Assembly (NCBI RefSeq): GCF_001708185.1
Contig: NZ_MDDN01000005.1
Span: 160,521 to 224,520, forward strand
Source of the DNA: Lysinibacillus xylanilyticus
Lineage (GTDB): Bacteria; Bacillota; Bacilli; Bacillales_A; Planococcaceae
DNA: 64,000 nt
Reading direction: 5' to 3'
In this document: positions 1-8,642 of the stretch, piece after piece
Position numbering within the stretch: position 1 is the stretch's first letter
Layout of the letters: every line of letters begins with the position of its first letter
Translations under genes and position numbers: made by a program
The notes under the pieces: model-generated
Databases searched by the model: none
Seen by the model: only the letters and a program-made list of their open reading frames with translations
Told to the model about the DNA's origin: nothing

Positions 1-35
1 CGTTCATTTGCAATAGTGCCTTAAAAATAGCAATA

Positions 36-80
36 GGTCTGAATCAAACCATGATAGGTATTGAATCAGACCCTTTTTAT
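36..80. terminator. Rho-independent terminator at the window edge
   Basis: Arms GGTCTGAATCAA (36-47) and TTGAATCAGACC (61-72) pair with one mismatch and are followed on the plus strand by CTTTTTAT. It fits the end of a plus-strand gene outside the window. It could also stop the minus-strand DedA gene, whose stop codon is at 77-79, because the minus-strand side is also T-rich. Confidence 0.7.
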
Positions 81-673
81 TTAGGTGAATTCCTTTTTTT
101 AAAAATAAAATAAACCATCAAAATTATTATGATGAACAATGCTATAAGATACATACTGTAGCGGGATAAATATAACCCAACATACCGCCATTCCTCCCCA
201 AGTACTTCTCCTAAGGTAATAAAAGTAAATGTCCATATAATTGCTCCCGTATAAGCAAAGAAAGCAAACTTTTTAAAAGGATAATTATTAATAGCCGCAA
301 TATATGCTGTTAGATGACGTACACCAGGAATAAAATATCCGACTACTAATAATATCGGTCCTATTTTTGCAAATAATTTTTTAGTAACGTCAATTTTCTG
401 TTCAGTAATATGGATTTTTGGACCGTATTTTCGCAATAATGGTAGCCCGAATCTATAGCCTATATAGTAGCTTAAGGTAATTCCCCCTGCCGCACCTACC
501 ACAGCGCTGATTAGAGCTGGAATATGCGAGAGAGTTTCTCGATATACGCTATATCCTACATAGGTTAAAAATATCTCATCAGGAAGTGGCAGCCCGACAA
601 TCCCTCCAATTAGGATAAGAATAATGCCAAAATACCCGTAATGTTCAATAAGAGATTGCACATGATGCGCCAT
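77..673 (-). CDS. DedA family membrane protein
   Basis: A DedA/SNARE-associated (VTT) integral membrane protein of about 198 residues. Members of this family are linked to lipid flipping and membrane homeostasis; the substrate of this one is unknown. The sequence shows the early re-entrant signature GLPLPDEI, then GYRFG, then the conserved FIPGVRHLTAY segment, and a final hydrophobic helix ending in KKRN. I chose the ATG at 671-673 (MAHHVQSL) because AGGTGGG lies just upstream and family members begin near there. An in-frame ATG at 766 would add 31 residues not typical of the family. It lies alone between a terminator and the HAD phosphatase gene. Confidence 0.88.
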   Translation of the reverse strand: MAHHVQSLIEHYGYFGIILILIGGIVGLPLPDEIFLTYVGYSVYRETLSHIPALISAVVGAAGGITLSYYIGYRFGLPLLRKYGPKIHITEQKIDVTKKLFAKIGPILLVVGYFIPGVRHLTAYIAAINNYPFKKFAFFAYTGAIIWTFTFITLGEVLGEEWRYVGLYLSRYSMYLIALFIIIILMVYFIFKKRNSPK

Positions 674-817
674 AAATCCATCCCACCTAAAGCATAATGA
701 TTTCTTTTCAATGTTAGCTTTATAATAACTCAAAGTAGACAGCATTATGAGTATTATAACGTTCATAAAGTTTTCCCCAACGTATAGTGGCTAGTCCATG
801 CTATAAATATAGTTTTC

Positions 818-1594
818 TTAAACTATTATTTGTAGCTCACGTAGAGCAAACTCAATACCACCATCAGTTGATTTCTTCGTTATAAAATCAGCGACATTTT
901 TTAAGGCTTCACTACCATTGCCCATTGCAATACCAAAGCCAACCTGTTCCAGCATGTCGATATCATTATCTCCATCCCCAAAAGCAAGTGCTTCCTTAGG
1001 ACTCAAGTTGAAATAATCTAGTACAGCTTGAACAGCAATCGATTTGGAAACATCTTGCTGCAAAACATTTGTAATGTACGGATGCCATCTTTTGAACAAT
1101 AAATGAGGGAATTGTGATGCATATCTTCTCTCTATCTCCTCATCGGCATATAGACACATTAAATATACCTCTTGCGTTAAAATATCTTCATTAATAACGG
1201 GAAACTCTAGCAAAGATAATGTCTCTTGCATAGCTGTTAATGTCTCTTTCTCTTGGACGTTATTCATCGATAATTGTTCTGTAAAAAACGAGAGACTTTG
1301 TTTATTTTCTTCAGCAAAAGCCTTAACTACTTGGACAATTTCTTTTGCAATAGGTATTTTATGTATTACTTGATCTTGATGCTTAACATACGCGCCATTA
1401 GCCGTAATAAACGTCTCTATTCCTATGTTTCTTAACTGTTGGCACATCGATAAAGGTCTTCCTGTAGCAGCAACAATACGAATTCCTTTGTTTATTAATT
1501 GTTGTATAGCCTTCCTTGTGCTTTCTTCTATACAGCCATCTTCATAATTAACAAGCGTTCCATCTACGTCAAAAAATACAATTTTATAATCCAT
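818..1594 (-). CDS. Cof-type HAD superfamily phosphatase
   Basis: A 258-residue haloacid-dehalogenase hydrolase of the Cof/YkrA type, expected to be a cytoplasmic Mg-dependent phosphatase for small phosphorylated metabolites such as sugar phosphates or flavin precursors. Motif I is FFDVDGTL near the N-terminus, motif II is the Thr in ATGRP (about residue 44), motif III is the Lys near VSKSIAV, and motif IV is FGDGDNDIDML (about residue 205). The cap insertion between motifs II and III has the size usual for C2-cap Cof proteins. Length and motifs are complete. The substrate cannot be read from sequence. It is transcribed toward DedA across a 144-bp gap. Confidence 0.9.
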   Translation of the reverse strand: MDYKIVFFDVDGTLVNYEDGCIEESTRKAIQQLINKGIRIVAATGRPLSMCQQLRNIGIETFITANGAYVKHQDQVIHKIPIAKEIVQVVKAFAEENKQSLSFFTEQLSMNNVQEKETLTAMQETLSLLEFPVINEDILTQEVYLMCLYADEEIERRYASQFPHLLFKRWHPYITNVLQQDVSKSIAVQAVLDYFNLSPKEALAFGDGDNDIDMLEQVGFGIAMGNGSEALKNVADFITKKSTDGGIEFALRELQIIV

Positions 1595-1671
1595 CGTTTG
1601 CTCCTTATCGTTTTATATAATTTTTAACCGGGTGTGTAAATTTATTATCCATTTCCATTAATCAGAGGATC

Positions 1672-2076
1672 ATCAACATAACGTGTGGTTGATTTCCGTT
1701 CCGACCGGGCGCTTTGTAGCTGTCGCTTTGCTTTCGCTACAGATAAAACATTTGCCGCTGACGCTTCGCTTTCGCGCAGATAAAACATTTGTTGTTGCTG
1801 TCGTTGCACTTTCGCACAGATAAAACATTGTTGCTGCCGCTTCGCTTTCGCACAGACAAAACCCAGTTGCTGCCGCTACGTTAGCACTACGCTTTCGCAC
1901 AGAGCAAAGCTTCCTGGGGGCGTCCGATGAGCCGCTTCGCTGCGCTCCAGGGTCTCGGGGCAACAGGATGTTGGTCACGAAGGCGTTATCACAGGACGTG
2001 ATGCTCTTAGCCTTCGTTCCTCTATCGCTAATCCCCAAGGAGTCGCCCAGTCTCCACTCCAATCAACTTATATACA
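1672..2076. repeat. Intergenic repeat family B, left inverted arm
   Basis: About 400 bp with several ~40-bp hairpin units (each containing a CGCTTCGCTTTCGC-like core and ATAAAACATT) at 1720-1890, followed by a structured module at 1961-2016. The module has hairpin CAAC/GTTG, stem CGAAGGC/GCCTTCG, and inner hairpin ATCAC-AGGAC-GTGAT. It is the inverted counterpart of 3771-4137, with one extra ~40-bp unit. ORFs across it are low-complexity translations of the repeat and not credible genes. This family resembles GC-richer intergenic repeats that I recall from many Bacillaceae genomes. Confidence 0.85.
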
Positions 2077-2597
2077 TGGCATACGCTTCCCTACTTTTGT
2101 TGATGATTCCAATTAGAAAATGCAAAACAAGTTCAAGCTGCTTCATTGTCACTGTCTCTTCACTTAAGAATCCTTTTTTAGTCAAAAATATCCCTATATT
2201 TACCTAATCAGTATATCTCTAATTTTACATGAATAATTGAAAAGATGGCATTTTTCTTCTTATATTACAGATAGTTAATTTAACCTATATAAGCTATTGT
2301 AAAATATAAAAATTAGCAGCAATTTAGTTAAACATTTGTACATAATTTTACAAACTAAAATAAATGTGTAACTTATTTCAACTGCACAGATAAATACTAT
2401 TACGAATACGTTTCACAATTTCAAAAGACTAAAAAAATAATGCTCATTTTAATTTTTATAATTCTAAAGGAGTATACCAAAGAACACAGAATTGTTAATA
2501 TAGAAGATAGTTAATTAAACATATTGGACGATATAATCATCGTATACATAGAACAAAAGAAATAATAACCTAATTGGATGTAAAGGAGTTGATTCTT
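2077..2597. other. AT-rich intergenic region upstream of the DUF2225 gene
   Basis: About 520 bp of very AT-rich DNA between the left repeat arm and the DUF2225 gene. I see no credible ORF, no RNA gene and no convincing sigma-A promoter, although TTGTAC near 2335 and several TATAAT-like hexamers are possible. The only clear signal is the SD AAAGGAG at 2582-2588. Confidence 0.5.
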
Positions 2598-3293
2598 ATG
2601 GCATTTAACATTTACTACTATGAAAGTAGTGTGGATTGCAAGTTTTGTAAAAAGCATTTTACCACATATAAAGTACGTCCCAATCGTTATAAAGTAGTCG
2701 ATGAGCAAACAGACTTCATGCCAGTCTATGAAGGTTTAAATCCGCTGTTATATGAAGTTGCTGTTTGTCCGCATTGTGGCTATGCCTATCACAAATCTAT
2801 GACAAGAACTTATGGGCCTTTTATGCTTCTTATTGATGAGCTGTACATTAAAGAACTCCAAAAACCTATGGATATATGTAAGGAACGTACTATCGATGAT
2901 GCCATTATAAGCTTTAAATTAGCTTATCTTGTATCAAGAGCATCCATGGAAGAATCACTTCTTATGGCCAATTTCGCCCTGAAAATAGCTTGGCTGTATC
3001 GCTTAAAAAATGATGATCAATCGGAAATGCACTACCTCTTTGCGGCTAGAGACTTTTACAGTAAATCTTTTGCTTCCAATCAAGAGGGCGGAGAACGAAT
3101 TCAATTTTTGCATGCTGAAATAAGCCTCCGACTTGGTGATATTACTGAAGCGAAGAAAGGTTTCTCTCGATTAATTGCGGACCGAAATGTTTCCAATAAA
3201 TATCGAAAAATAGCACGTAATCGTTGGGAAAACTATAAATATGACGTGGAGCCTATTAATGTGAATGAAGGTGTAAGCGAAATCATCAACTGA
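2598..3293 (+). CDS. DUF2225 family protein
   Basis: A cytoplasmic protein of about 231 residues. The N-terminus has two CxxC pairs forming a likely zinc ribbon: DCKFCKKHF (about residues 14-22) and VCPHCGYAYH (about 55-64), a DUF2225 signature. The C-terminal half (MANFALKIAWLYR, HYLFAARDFY, AEISLRLGDITEAKKGF) reads as helical TPR-like repeats. Its biochemical role is not known. I chose the ATG at 2598, 10 bp after AAAGGAG, over an upstream start at 2574 that lacks an SD. The YvyF-like gene follows 23 bp later and the two are probably co-transcribed. Both lie between inverted copies of an intergenic repeat. Confidence 0.85.
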   Translation: MAFNIYYYESSVDCKFCKKHFTTYKVRPNRYKVVDEQTDFMPVYEGLNPLLYEVAVCPHCGYAYHKSMTRTYGPFMLLIDELYIKELQKPMDICKERTIDDAIISFKLAYLVSRASMEESLLMANFALKIAWLYRLKNDDQSEMHYLFAARDFYSKSFASNQEGGERIQFLHAEISLRLGDITEAKKGFSRLIADRNVSNKYRKIARNRWENYKYDVEPINVNEGVSEIIN

Positions 3294-3316
3294 AGTAAAC
3301 GAGGAGCGGAATAGAC

Positions 3317-3670
3317 ATGCAGCTATTTACAAAAAGAATTGATGTGAGAGAAGAAGATATTTTTTCAGAATTACATCATTTTTTACTAAGAAAAAATAAT
3401 CGCTATTTAACGAATGATGAAGTAGTTGCAATAACAGGGGTTTCATCCGAGCTACTTTATAAATGGGTAAAATCAGGGAAATTAAAAAAATCAATTTTTC
3501 CTAATTTAGGCGCACCTTGTGAACGATGTGGACAGATTACTCAAGCAAAAATCTGTGTTAGCTGCTCATCAACCATCGTTAACACATTAAAGCAAGAGGA
3601 AAAGGATCGTGCATGGTTCAACCAAATACAACGAAATAATGTAAGAGCTAGCACGTATCACTATAAATAA
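3317..3670 (+). CDS. YvyF/TIGR03826-like zinc-finger HTH protein
   Basis: A 117-residue protein with a helix-turn-helix-like segment (LTNDEVVAITGVSSELLYKWVKSGKL, quoted in part as ITGVSSELLYKWVKSGKL, about residues 41-58) followed by a zinc-binding CERCGQ...CVSC motif (about residues 72-87). This matches the C-terminal part of the flagellar-operon protein YvyF family. The N-terminal zinc knuckle usual in YvyF is absent, so it is a family relative and not a clear orthologue; no flagellar gene lies nearby. The start is supported by GAGGAG just upstream. It follows DUF2225 closely. A DNA- or RNA-binding role is an inference. Confidence 0.7.
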   Translation: MQLFTKRIDVREEDIFSELHHFLLRKNNRYLTNDEVVAITGVSSELLYKWVKSGKLKKSIFPNLGAPCERCGQITQAKICVSCSSTIVNTLKQEEKDRAWFNQIQRNNVRASTYHYK

Positions 3671-3770
3671 TAAATAGCATCTCCAAAGCGTGCTCTATCA
3701 TTGCACTTACTTAATAGATTCAATAATGGCTCATCACCAAAAGTTTTGGATGACATTTGTTAAAACATAT

Positions 3771-4137
3771 ACTATGTAAATAAGTTGATTGGAGTGGAGG
3801 CTGGGTGACTCCTTGGGGATCAGCGGTAGAGGAACGAAGGCTAAGAGCATCACGTCCTGTGATAACGCCTTCGTAACCTACATCGTGTAGGCCCGAGACC
3901 CTGGAGCGAGCAACGCGAGTGAAGCGGCTCATCGGACGCCCCCAGGAAGCTTTGCTCTGTGCGAAAGCGAAGCGACAGCAATGTTTTATCTGTGCGAAAG
4001 TGCAACGACAGCAACAACAAATGTTTTATCTGCGCGAAAGCGAAGCGTCAGCGGCAAATGTTTTATCTGTAGCGAAAGCAAAGCGACAGCTACAAAGCGC
4101 CCAGTCGGAACGGAAATCAACCACACGTTTTGGTGAT
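3771..4137. repeat. Intergenic repeat family B, right inverted arm
   Basis: Inverted, near-identical counterpart of 1672-2076. It holds the module CGAAGGC (3835-3841) / GCCTTCG (3867-3873) with inner hairpin ATCAC/GTGAT, plus hairpin CCTAC (3877-3881) / GTAGG (3887-3891). The left arm has CAAC/GTTG at that hairpin, so both sides changed together. Four ~40-bp CGAAAGCGAAGCG units follow at 3958-4100. The inner edges share GTTGATTGGAGTGGAG. ORFs drawn across it are repeat translations. Confidence 0.85.
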
Positions 4138-4271
4138 GAACCTCAATAATGGAATCAACCCAAAATTATCACAACAAACCAAATTTAAACAAAATTTAAA
4201 CAAATACCCCCTTTACTTTAAACTTACCAACCTATAATTAGCCTTAAAATAAAGAGAAGGACTGATAGAAA

Positions 4272-5696
4272 GTGTCAAAAGGGAAGAAGCGTAAGGTTTT
4301 ATTATCATTAAGTATTGCGTTGACAAGCTTTGCAGCGTTCAACGGAGTATCAAATGCATCAACAGCAGTTCCGGCATTAGAAGAGCGTGTAGCTGTAGAG
4401 AACAATTCGGAAGTAAAGCAAGCCCGCACATCCAATGAGACATTACAAGATTGGAAAAAGTGGACAAACGACCATGCCTATAGCTTAACGTCTATTCAGC
4501 CTGAAACAGTTGGTCAACAAAAAATCTCGTCAGATAAATTTGAAGATTTAGAAATGCTTAAGCCTTTATTACAAGATAAACGTATTGTTTTTTTAGGGGA
4601 AAGTTCTCATGGTGTGGCTGAATTTAACCTAGCAAAAACACGTATTATTCAATTTTTACACCAAGAAATGGGCTATAACGTTCTTGCCTTTGAAAGTGGT
4701 ATGGGGAATGCCATGAATGCCCAAGGTCAAATTGATAAACAAACAGCGCAACAAACAATGAAGGATGCTATTTTTGGTGTATGGTGGTCGAAAGAAACAC
4801 TACCGTTATTTGAATATACTAAAAAAACACAGAATACAGATCAACCATTAAAATTAGCAGGCTTCGATATTCAACAGCAAGGTGCATTTACGAACGGTGA
4901 CTGGCTACAAAATAGTCAGCTCGCAAAACAGTTCAGTGAAGCAGAGAAGCAACTTGCAGAATGGAGCTTCGGTAAGGATTTAAAGGGTTATCAAAAGGCA
5001 AAACCAAGCATTATCGAAGTATATAAACAAGTAAAATCACAAGTACCGCTTAAAGAAAAAGAGTTAAAAGCGGCTTATCCGAGCGAGCCTCATATTGTAA
5101 AGCTTATGGAACGTACTTTAGCTGACCGTATCCGTTTAGCAGACGAATATGTAGAACTATGCATTCAATCAAATATTGATCTAGAACAATATAACCCTGA
5201 GTCTTTTTATAAGACAATGGAATGGCGTGACCAAGCAATGATGGAAAACTTACTTTGGTTAGCGGAGGAGGTTTATCCAACTGAAAAATTTATCGTCTGG
5301 GCGCATAATGACCATATTCGTAAAACACAATCCGAAGTAATGGGTTCTCCTTATCCGGTAAAATTAATGGGTGAGCGTCTACCAGATATCTACAAGAAAT
5401 ATAGCTATGTGCTTGGCCTTTATATGGCTGGTGGTGAAACATCAGACAATCTGGGTGAACCTATGGCCGTTTTACCGCCAATAAAAGGATCTATCGAGGA
5501 TATTCTTTCATCGACAAATAAACCATACACATTTATCGACTTACGCAATCGTCAAAATGAACGAGGAAACTCATGGATGTTTGAGCCACGCTTATCGTAT
5601 AGCTGGGGATCCATGCAAGAAAGCCTTGTTCCACGCGATCAATATGATGGCATTCTTCTGATTGATAAAGTAAGTAAACCAAATTATATAAAGTAA
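4272..5696 (+). CDS. Exported erythromycin-esterase-family protein
   Basis: A 474-residue protein of the erythromycin esterase/YbfO superfamily with an N-terminal signal peptide (KKRKVLLSLSIALTSFAAF, cleavage probably after SNAS). Catalytic landmarks are present: Glu and His in LGESSHGVAEF (about residue 110), Glu in AFESGMGN (about 134), and the His pair in WAHNDHIRK (about 357). The family hydrolyses ester or related bonds. Export and resemblance to YbfO-type proteins argue against a simple macrolide-resistance call, since EreA/EreB act in the cytoplasm. The GTG start at 4272 follows AGAAGG by 11 bp. It is monocistronic, with a hairpin after the stop. Confidence 0.82.
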   Translation: MSKGKKRKVLLSLSIALTSFAAFNGVSNASTAVPALEERVAVENNSEVKQARTSNETLQDWKKWTNDHAYSLTSIQPETVGQQKISSDKFEDLEMLKPLLQDKRIVFLGESSHGVAEFNLAKTRIIQFLHQEMGYNVLAFESGMGNAMNAQGQIDKQTAQQTMKDAIFGVWWSKETLPLFEYTKKTQNTDQPLKLAGFDIQQQGAFTNGDWLQNSQLAKQFSEAEKQLAEWSFGKDLKGYQKAKPSIIEVYKQVKSQVPLKEKELKAAYPSEPHIVKLMERTLADRIRLADEYVELCIQSNIDLEQYNPESFYKTMEWRDQAMMENLLWLAEEVYPTEKFIVWAHNDHIRKTQSEVMGSPYPVKLMGERLPDIYKKYSYVLGLYMAGGETSDNLGEPMAVLPPIKGSIEDILSSTNKPYTFIDLRNRQNERGNSWMFEPRLSYSWGSMQESLVPRDQYDGILLIDKVSKPNYIK

Positions 5697-5702
5697 AACT
5701 TT

Positions 5703-5745
5703 AATCAGTGGGTTTTCTTCATCCCCACTGATTATTAGTCTTTAC
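5703..5745 (+). terminator. Terminator-like hairpin after the esterase-family gene
   Basis: Arms AATCAGTGGG (5703-5712) and CCCACTGATT (5724-5733) form a perfect 10-bp stem just after the stop codon. The following ATTAGTCTTTACC is only moderately T-rich, so termination efficiency is uncertain. Confidence 0.6.
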
Positions 5746-5758
5746 CAATCGGGCTTTT

Positions 5759-5849
5759 ACGGGCAGTCCTTTCTTTGCCTTCATTGAATTTGGAAGTGCA
5801 GTCTTGTACCTGACTTTTCGCTTTCGGTACAGACAAATTACTGCCCGTT
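5759..5849. repeat. Degenerate intergenic repeat fragment
   Basis: A short inverted pair ACGGGCAGT...ACTGCCCGT brackets a small hairpin unit TGTACC...GGTACA with the core CTTTTCGCTTTC. This is the same ~33-bp unit type found at 1720-1890, 3958-4100 and 21673-21700. No coding potential is seen. Confidence 0.55.
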
Positions 5850-5873
5850 AATGCGGGATAAAATAAGAATATA

Positions 5874-5912
5874 AAAATAGCAAACTAGTTCATTCTTCTA
5901 GTTTGCTATTTT
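5874..5912. terminator. Bidirectional terminator
   Basis: Perfect 15-bp arms AAAATAGCAAACTAG (5874-5888) and CTAGTTTGCTATTTT (5898-5912) with flanking T and A runs. It lies next to the stop of the minus-strand DUF4272 gene at 5921 and would end its transcript. Confidence 0.85.
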
Positions 5913-5920
5913 TTTAAAAT

Positions 5921-7096
5921 TTAAGTATCCATCGAAATTGTATCCCAAGCTTCATCGCGATGCCCTATCATCCAGAACAACCCTCTACGTCTTTCCATGA
6001 CGATACTTTCATTCATATTCGCAGGAGCTGTGTGTTCTTTTATCCGACTATCTACACAAGCCCAATGGTATCTGTAAATCTTGTCGGCCTCATCCAAAAT
6101 CACTTCCTGACTTCGCATAACAGTTTGTAGATAAAACTGTTCAAACGTTTCACAGTTAGAAACAACTTTAATGGCATGCTCGCAATCACATACTTCATCA
6201 GGAACATCAAGCTCTTCAACTAAGCCAAGAGCCCAAATAAGCGTCCAATAAGCCTCATATTGCCATGAAATATTAATGGCTTCTTGCGCATCTGGTTGTG
6301 AAGCTTGTAAAAAGTCTCTTTCATTGCTAGTTAGATCGTCTTCCACTTTATATGTACGTAACATATTGATGAAAAAGTCTCGCGATTCTTCCACATTTCC
6401 ACCTTGCGCTACATCACAGGCAAATTGAATGACAATTAACAGGGCTACAGCTCTTCTAGCAATGTCTTCTTGGCTTTTAAACTGACAAGCCTTTATTGTT
6501 GGGAGTTGAGGAAGGGAAGCTGTATATGGAATAGCTTTTTCTTTTAAATATGCTATCGTTTTATTTTTTCTTTGTTCGCCTTCTTCTGATGACACCTCTT
6601 GTCCCCCTACTTTTCGTGTACAAGCGTGGGGTCTAAAGTCAGATGGTCCTGATTGCCCGTCAGGATAAACAATAACCGCCCCTTCATCGTCTAATAAAGT
6701 GCCATTCGGTAAAAAGCCTATGCCACCTATACTCGATAACAACCTCGAAAATAACTGCAGCTGCTCTTCATTTATCTCTTTTTCTGACTCAATAGCAATC
6801 ACTGTATTTAAAACGGATATTTGAGTCAACACTAATTCTTTTAAATGATCATCTTCAAAAGGAATGTTATCGTAATACCCCATCATCCCAGGAATGTTTT
6901 TAGTGAAGTAATCTGGATTCGTGTCTTCAGATATGACTCTTATTATAAATTTATGTTTTTTAAACAATGCTTTGGATTTTATCGAATACTCATTTTCACC
7001 TTTAACAATAGCAAAGCCCTTTGCAAAAGCATCTGAAATTTTTAACTCGATATCATCAATGTCATTTTTAGAAGCAAATATCGTGAAATGGTTCAA
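5921..7096 (-). CDS. DUF4272 domain-containing protein
   Basis: A 391-residue cytoplasmic protein. The C-terminal ~200 residues carry a DUF4272 pattern: ARRAVALLIVIQFACDVAQ, the SWQYEAYWTLIWALGLVEEL block, and CDCEHAI. The N-terminal ~150 residues resemble the accessory region seen in long DUF4272 proteins. The function is unknown. Translation starts at TTG (7094-7096), 8 bp after AAGGAGAG. The SUKH gene ends 13 bp upstream, so the two are almost certainly co-transcribed and may act together, perhaps as immunity or stress proteins (inference). No toxin gene is seen beside them. Confidence 0.8.
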   Translation of the reverse strand: MNHFTIFASKNDIDDIELKISDAFAKGFAIVKGENEYSIKSKALFKKHKFIIRVISEDTNPDYFTKNIPGMMGYYDNIPFEDDHLKELVLTQISVLNTVIAIESEKEINEEQLQLFSRLLSSIGGIGFLPNGTLLDDEGAVIVYPDGQSGPSDFRPHACTRKVGGQEVSSEEGEQRKNKTIAYLKEKAIPYTASLPQLPTIKACQFKSQEDIARRAVALLIVIQFACDVAQGGNVEESRDFFINMLRTYKVEDDLTSNERDFLQASQPDAQEAINISWQYEAYWTLIWALGLVEELDVPDEVCDCEHAIKVVSNCETFEQFYLQTVMRSQEVILDEADKIYRYHWACVDSRIKEHTAPANMNESIVMERRRGLFWMIGHRDEAWDTISMDT

Positions 7097-7109
7097 TCTT
7101 CTCTCTCCT

Positions 7110-8384
7110 TTACAATGAATTATCCAAACCTTCGAGTGCTTGGCTAAATAGCTGTTTGTTTTTTCTTAGTATTTCATTTTCTTTCCAAAAGCTAAGCAAT
7201 TGTCGCCATTTCTCCTTATCTATAAGAGTCGTTGGTTTCATTCCTTTCTGCATCATTTGACATACTGTGCGAATAGCCGTAAGTCGCTCTACTTCACTGC
7301 CATTTAGCCATTCAAATAGTGTCTCTGCACTTGGCTGTGATTCCGAAAAAAGTGTGTCCCACCCATCTATAGGAAATGCAACATAATGCTTCATCCACGT
7401 TATAATTTTTGGATTATGGAAATGGCGTAGTCGATGTAAAGCTGTATAGGCATCAATTTTCTGTTTCTCGATATCTAGAAGAACAAGAGATAACCCTTCT
7501 TCTGCTGGTAGACAATAGGCTGTTAAAAAATCACGAATTGAGCTAAGGAAATCATTTTGGTCTTTCCAAAGCGTTCTTACCCAGTCTCTTGCCTCCACTG
7601 CACAGACATTTACTAATACTTCACTCCAAGCTTTTTTATCAGCTGGTGGCAGTGCTTGTTCAATTTTACTCCGAAGTGCATGATACACTTTCGATGCATC
7701 AAACTGCGCAAAGGCTTCCTGTATACTAGCATCTTTCACCCCATGCATGGATACATAAATTAATAATGACTCTAAATTGAACATCGCTTGCTTAACAGTT
7801 AGTGTTAAAAATTGTTCAAGCCACTTTAGCCATATTTGAGAGCTAGTTAGGCTTAAATCCAATCCACCCTCACTACAAAACTGTCGATACTGTCCACAAT
7901 CTGCTCCTATACACCCTAAAGTCGTAACTCGCTCTATATAATTATGAAAGCCCCCTGCAAGTAGATCAAATTCATCCTCCTCATGACTCCAATACCAAAC
8001 AGAGCCATCCTCAATCCTAATAAGGAGCGCATCACCGTTGCCAGCCGTATGAAACTGTAAATATAGTTGTTCGTCTAAATTTTCATCATCTCCCCCAAAA
8101 CAAGGGAAATCTAGCTCTTCCAAGCTCCAACCGAAGTCACCAGAAGGCGTATTATCTAGTTCAATAGGAAGCAGCGCCTCGTCTGGTAATGACCAATACA
8201 CCCCCACTTGTTGAGAGCAATGTCGTAATAAATCACGTAACTCAGAAGGAATTCGAACGCCAAGCCGCTCTTCTACTATTATTAGCTCTTGCTCTGTAGC
8301 TACAGGCTTAATCTCAAGCGGATGTACCCAGGCCCCTTGCTGTTCTAGCTGTTTTAATAAATGATGCCAACGTTCAATCCACAT
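7110..8384 (-). CDS. SMI1/KNR4 (SUKH) domain protein
   Basis: A 424-residue protein whose N-terminal ~170 residues match the SUKH fold: ERLGVRIPSELRDLLRHCSQ, then FGWSLEEL, then GNGDALLIRIEDGSVWYWSHEEDE (in part GNGDALLIRIEDG), then FHNYIERV. SUKH proteins are best known as immunity proteins against polymorphic toxins and as protein-interaction scaffolds. The C-terminal ~250 residues are helical and unrecognised. ATG at 8384 follows GGGAGG. It is the first gene of a two-gene unit with DUF4272. Without a neighbouring toxin the immunity role stays an inference. Confidence 0.78.
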   Translation of the reverse strand: MWIERWHHLLKQLEQQGAWVHPLEIKPVATEQELIIVEERLGVRIPSELRDLLRHCSQQVGVYWSLPDEALLPIELDNTPSGDFGWSLEELDFPCFGGDDENLDEQLYLQFHTAGNGDALLIRIEDGSVWYWSHEEDEFDLLAGGFHNYIERVTTLGCIGADCGQYRQFCSEGGLDLSLTSSQIWLKWLEQFLTLTVKQAMFNLESLLIYVSMHGVKDASIQEAFAQFDASKVYHALRSKIEQALPPADKKAWSEVLVNVCAVEARDWVRTLWKDQNDFLSSIRDFLTAYCLPAEEGLSLVLLDIEKQKIDAYTALHRLRHFHNPKIITWMKHYVAFPIDGWDTLFSESQPSAETLFEWLNGSEVERLTAIRTVCQMMQKGMKPTTLIDKEKWRQLLSFWKENEILRKNKQLFSQALEGLDNSL

Positions 8385-8642
8385 CCTATTTCCTCCCCCA
8401 CGTTAAGAAAGATACTTTTATTTAAGTTTGCACCAAGTATTACTATTATTTATAGATTCTCTACTATATCGTCAGGAAATCATTCACTTATTAGGATTAG
8501 ACTTCAATTTACTTTAAAACACTAGGATTTTACTTCCATTAAAAAGCCATACACATGCTAAATTGCTTACCTTTACTAGTTCTTTTCTAATTGTTTAGAG
8601 TGACTCTTTCTAATAGTAAGTTGTTGATAAGCAAAAACGTTA

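Noticed and set aside
1720..1895. Possible CRISPR array
   Set aside because: Repeat units are tandem without unique spacers, differ in length, and occur singly elsewhere in unrelated intergenic regions. No cas genes are present.
1673..2062. Minus-strand ORF of 129 residues and the matching plus-strand ORF at 3919-4149
   Set aside because: Both are translations of the tandem repeat units (CLCESEAAAT-like peptides), without SD or family resemblance, and each lies in an intergenic repeat arm.
4272..5696. Macrolide resistance gene (ere)
   Set aside because: The protein has a signal peptide and resembles YbfO-type exported hydrolases; EreA/EreB are cytoplasmic. Only the fold is supported.
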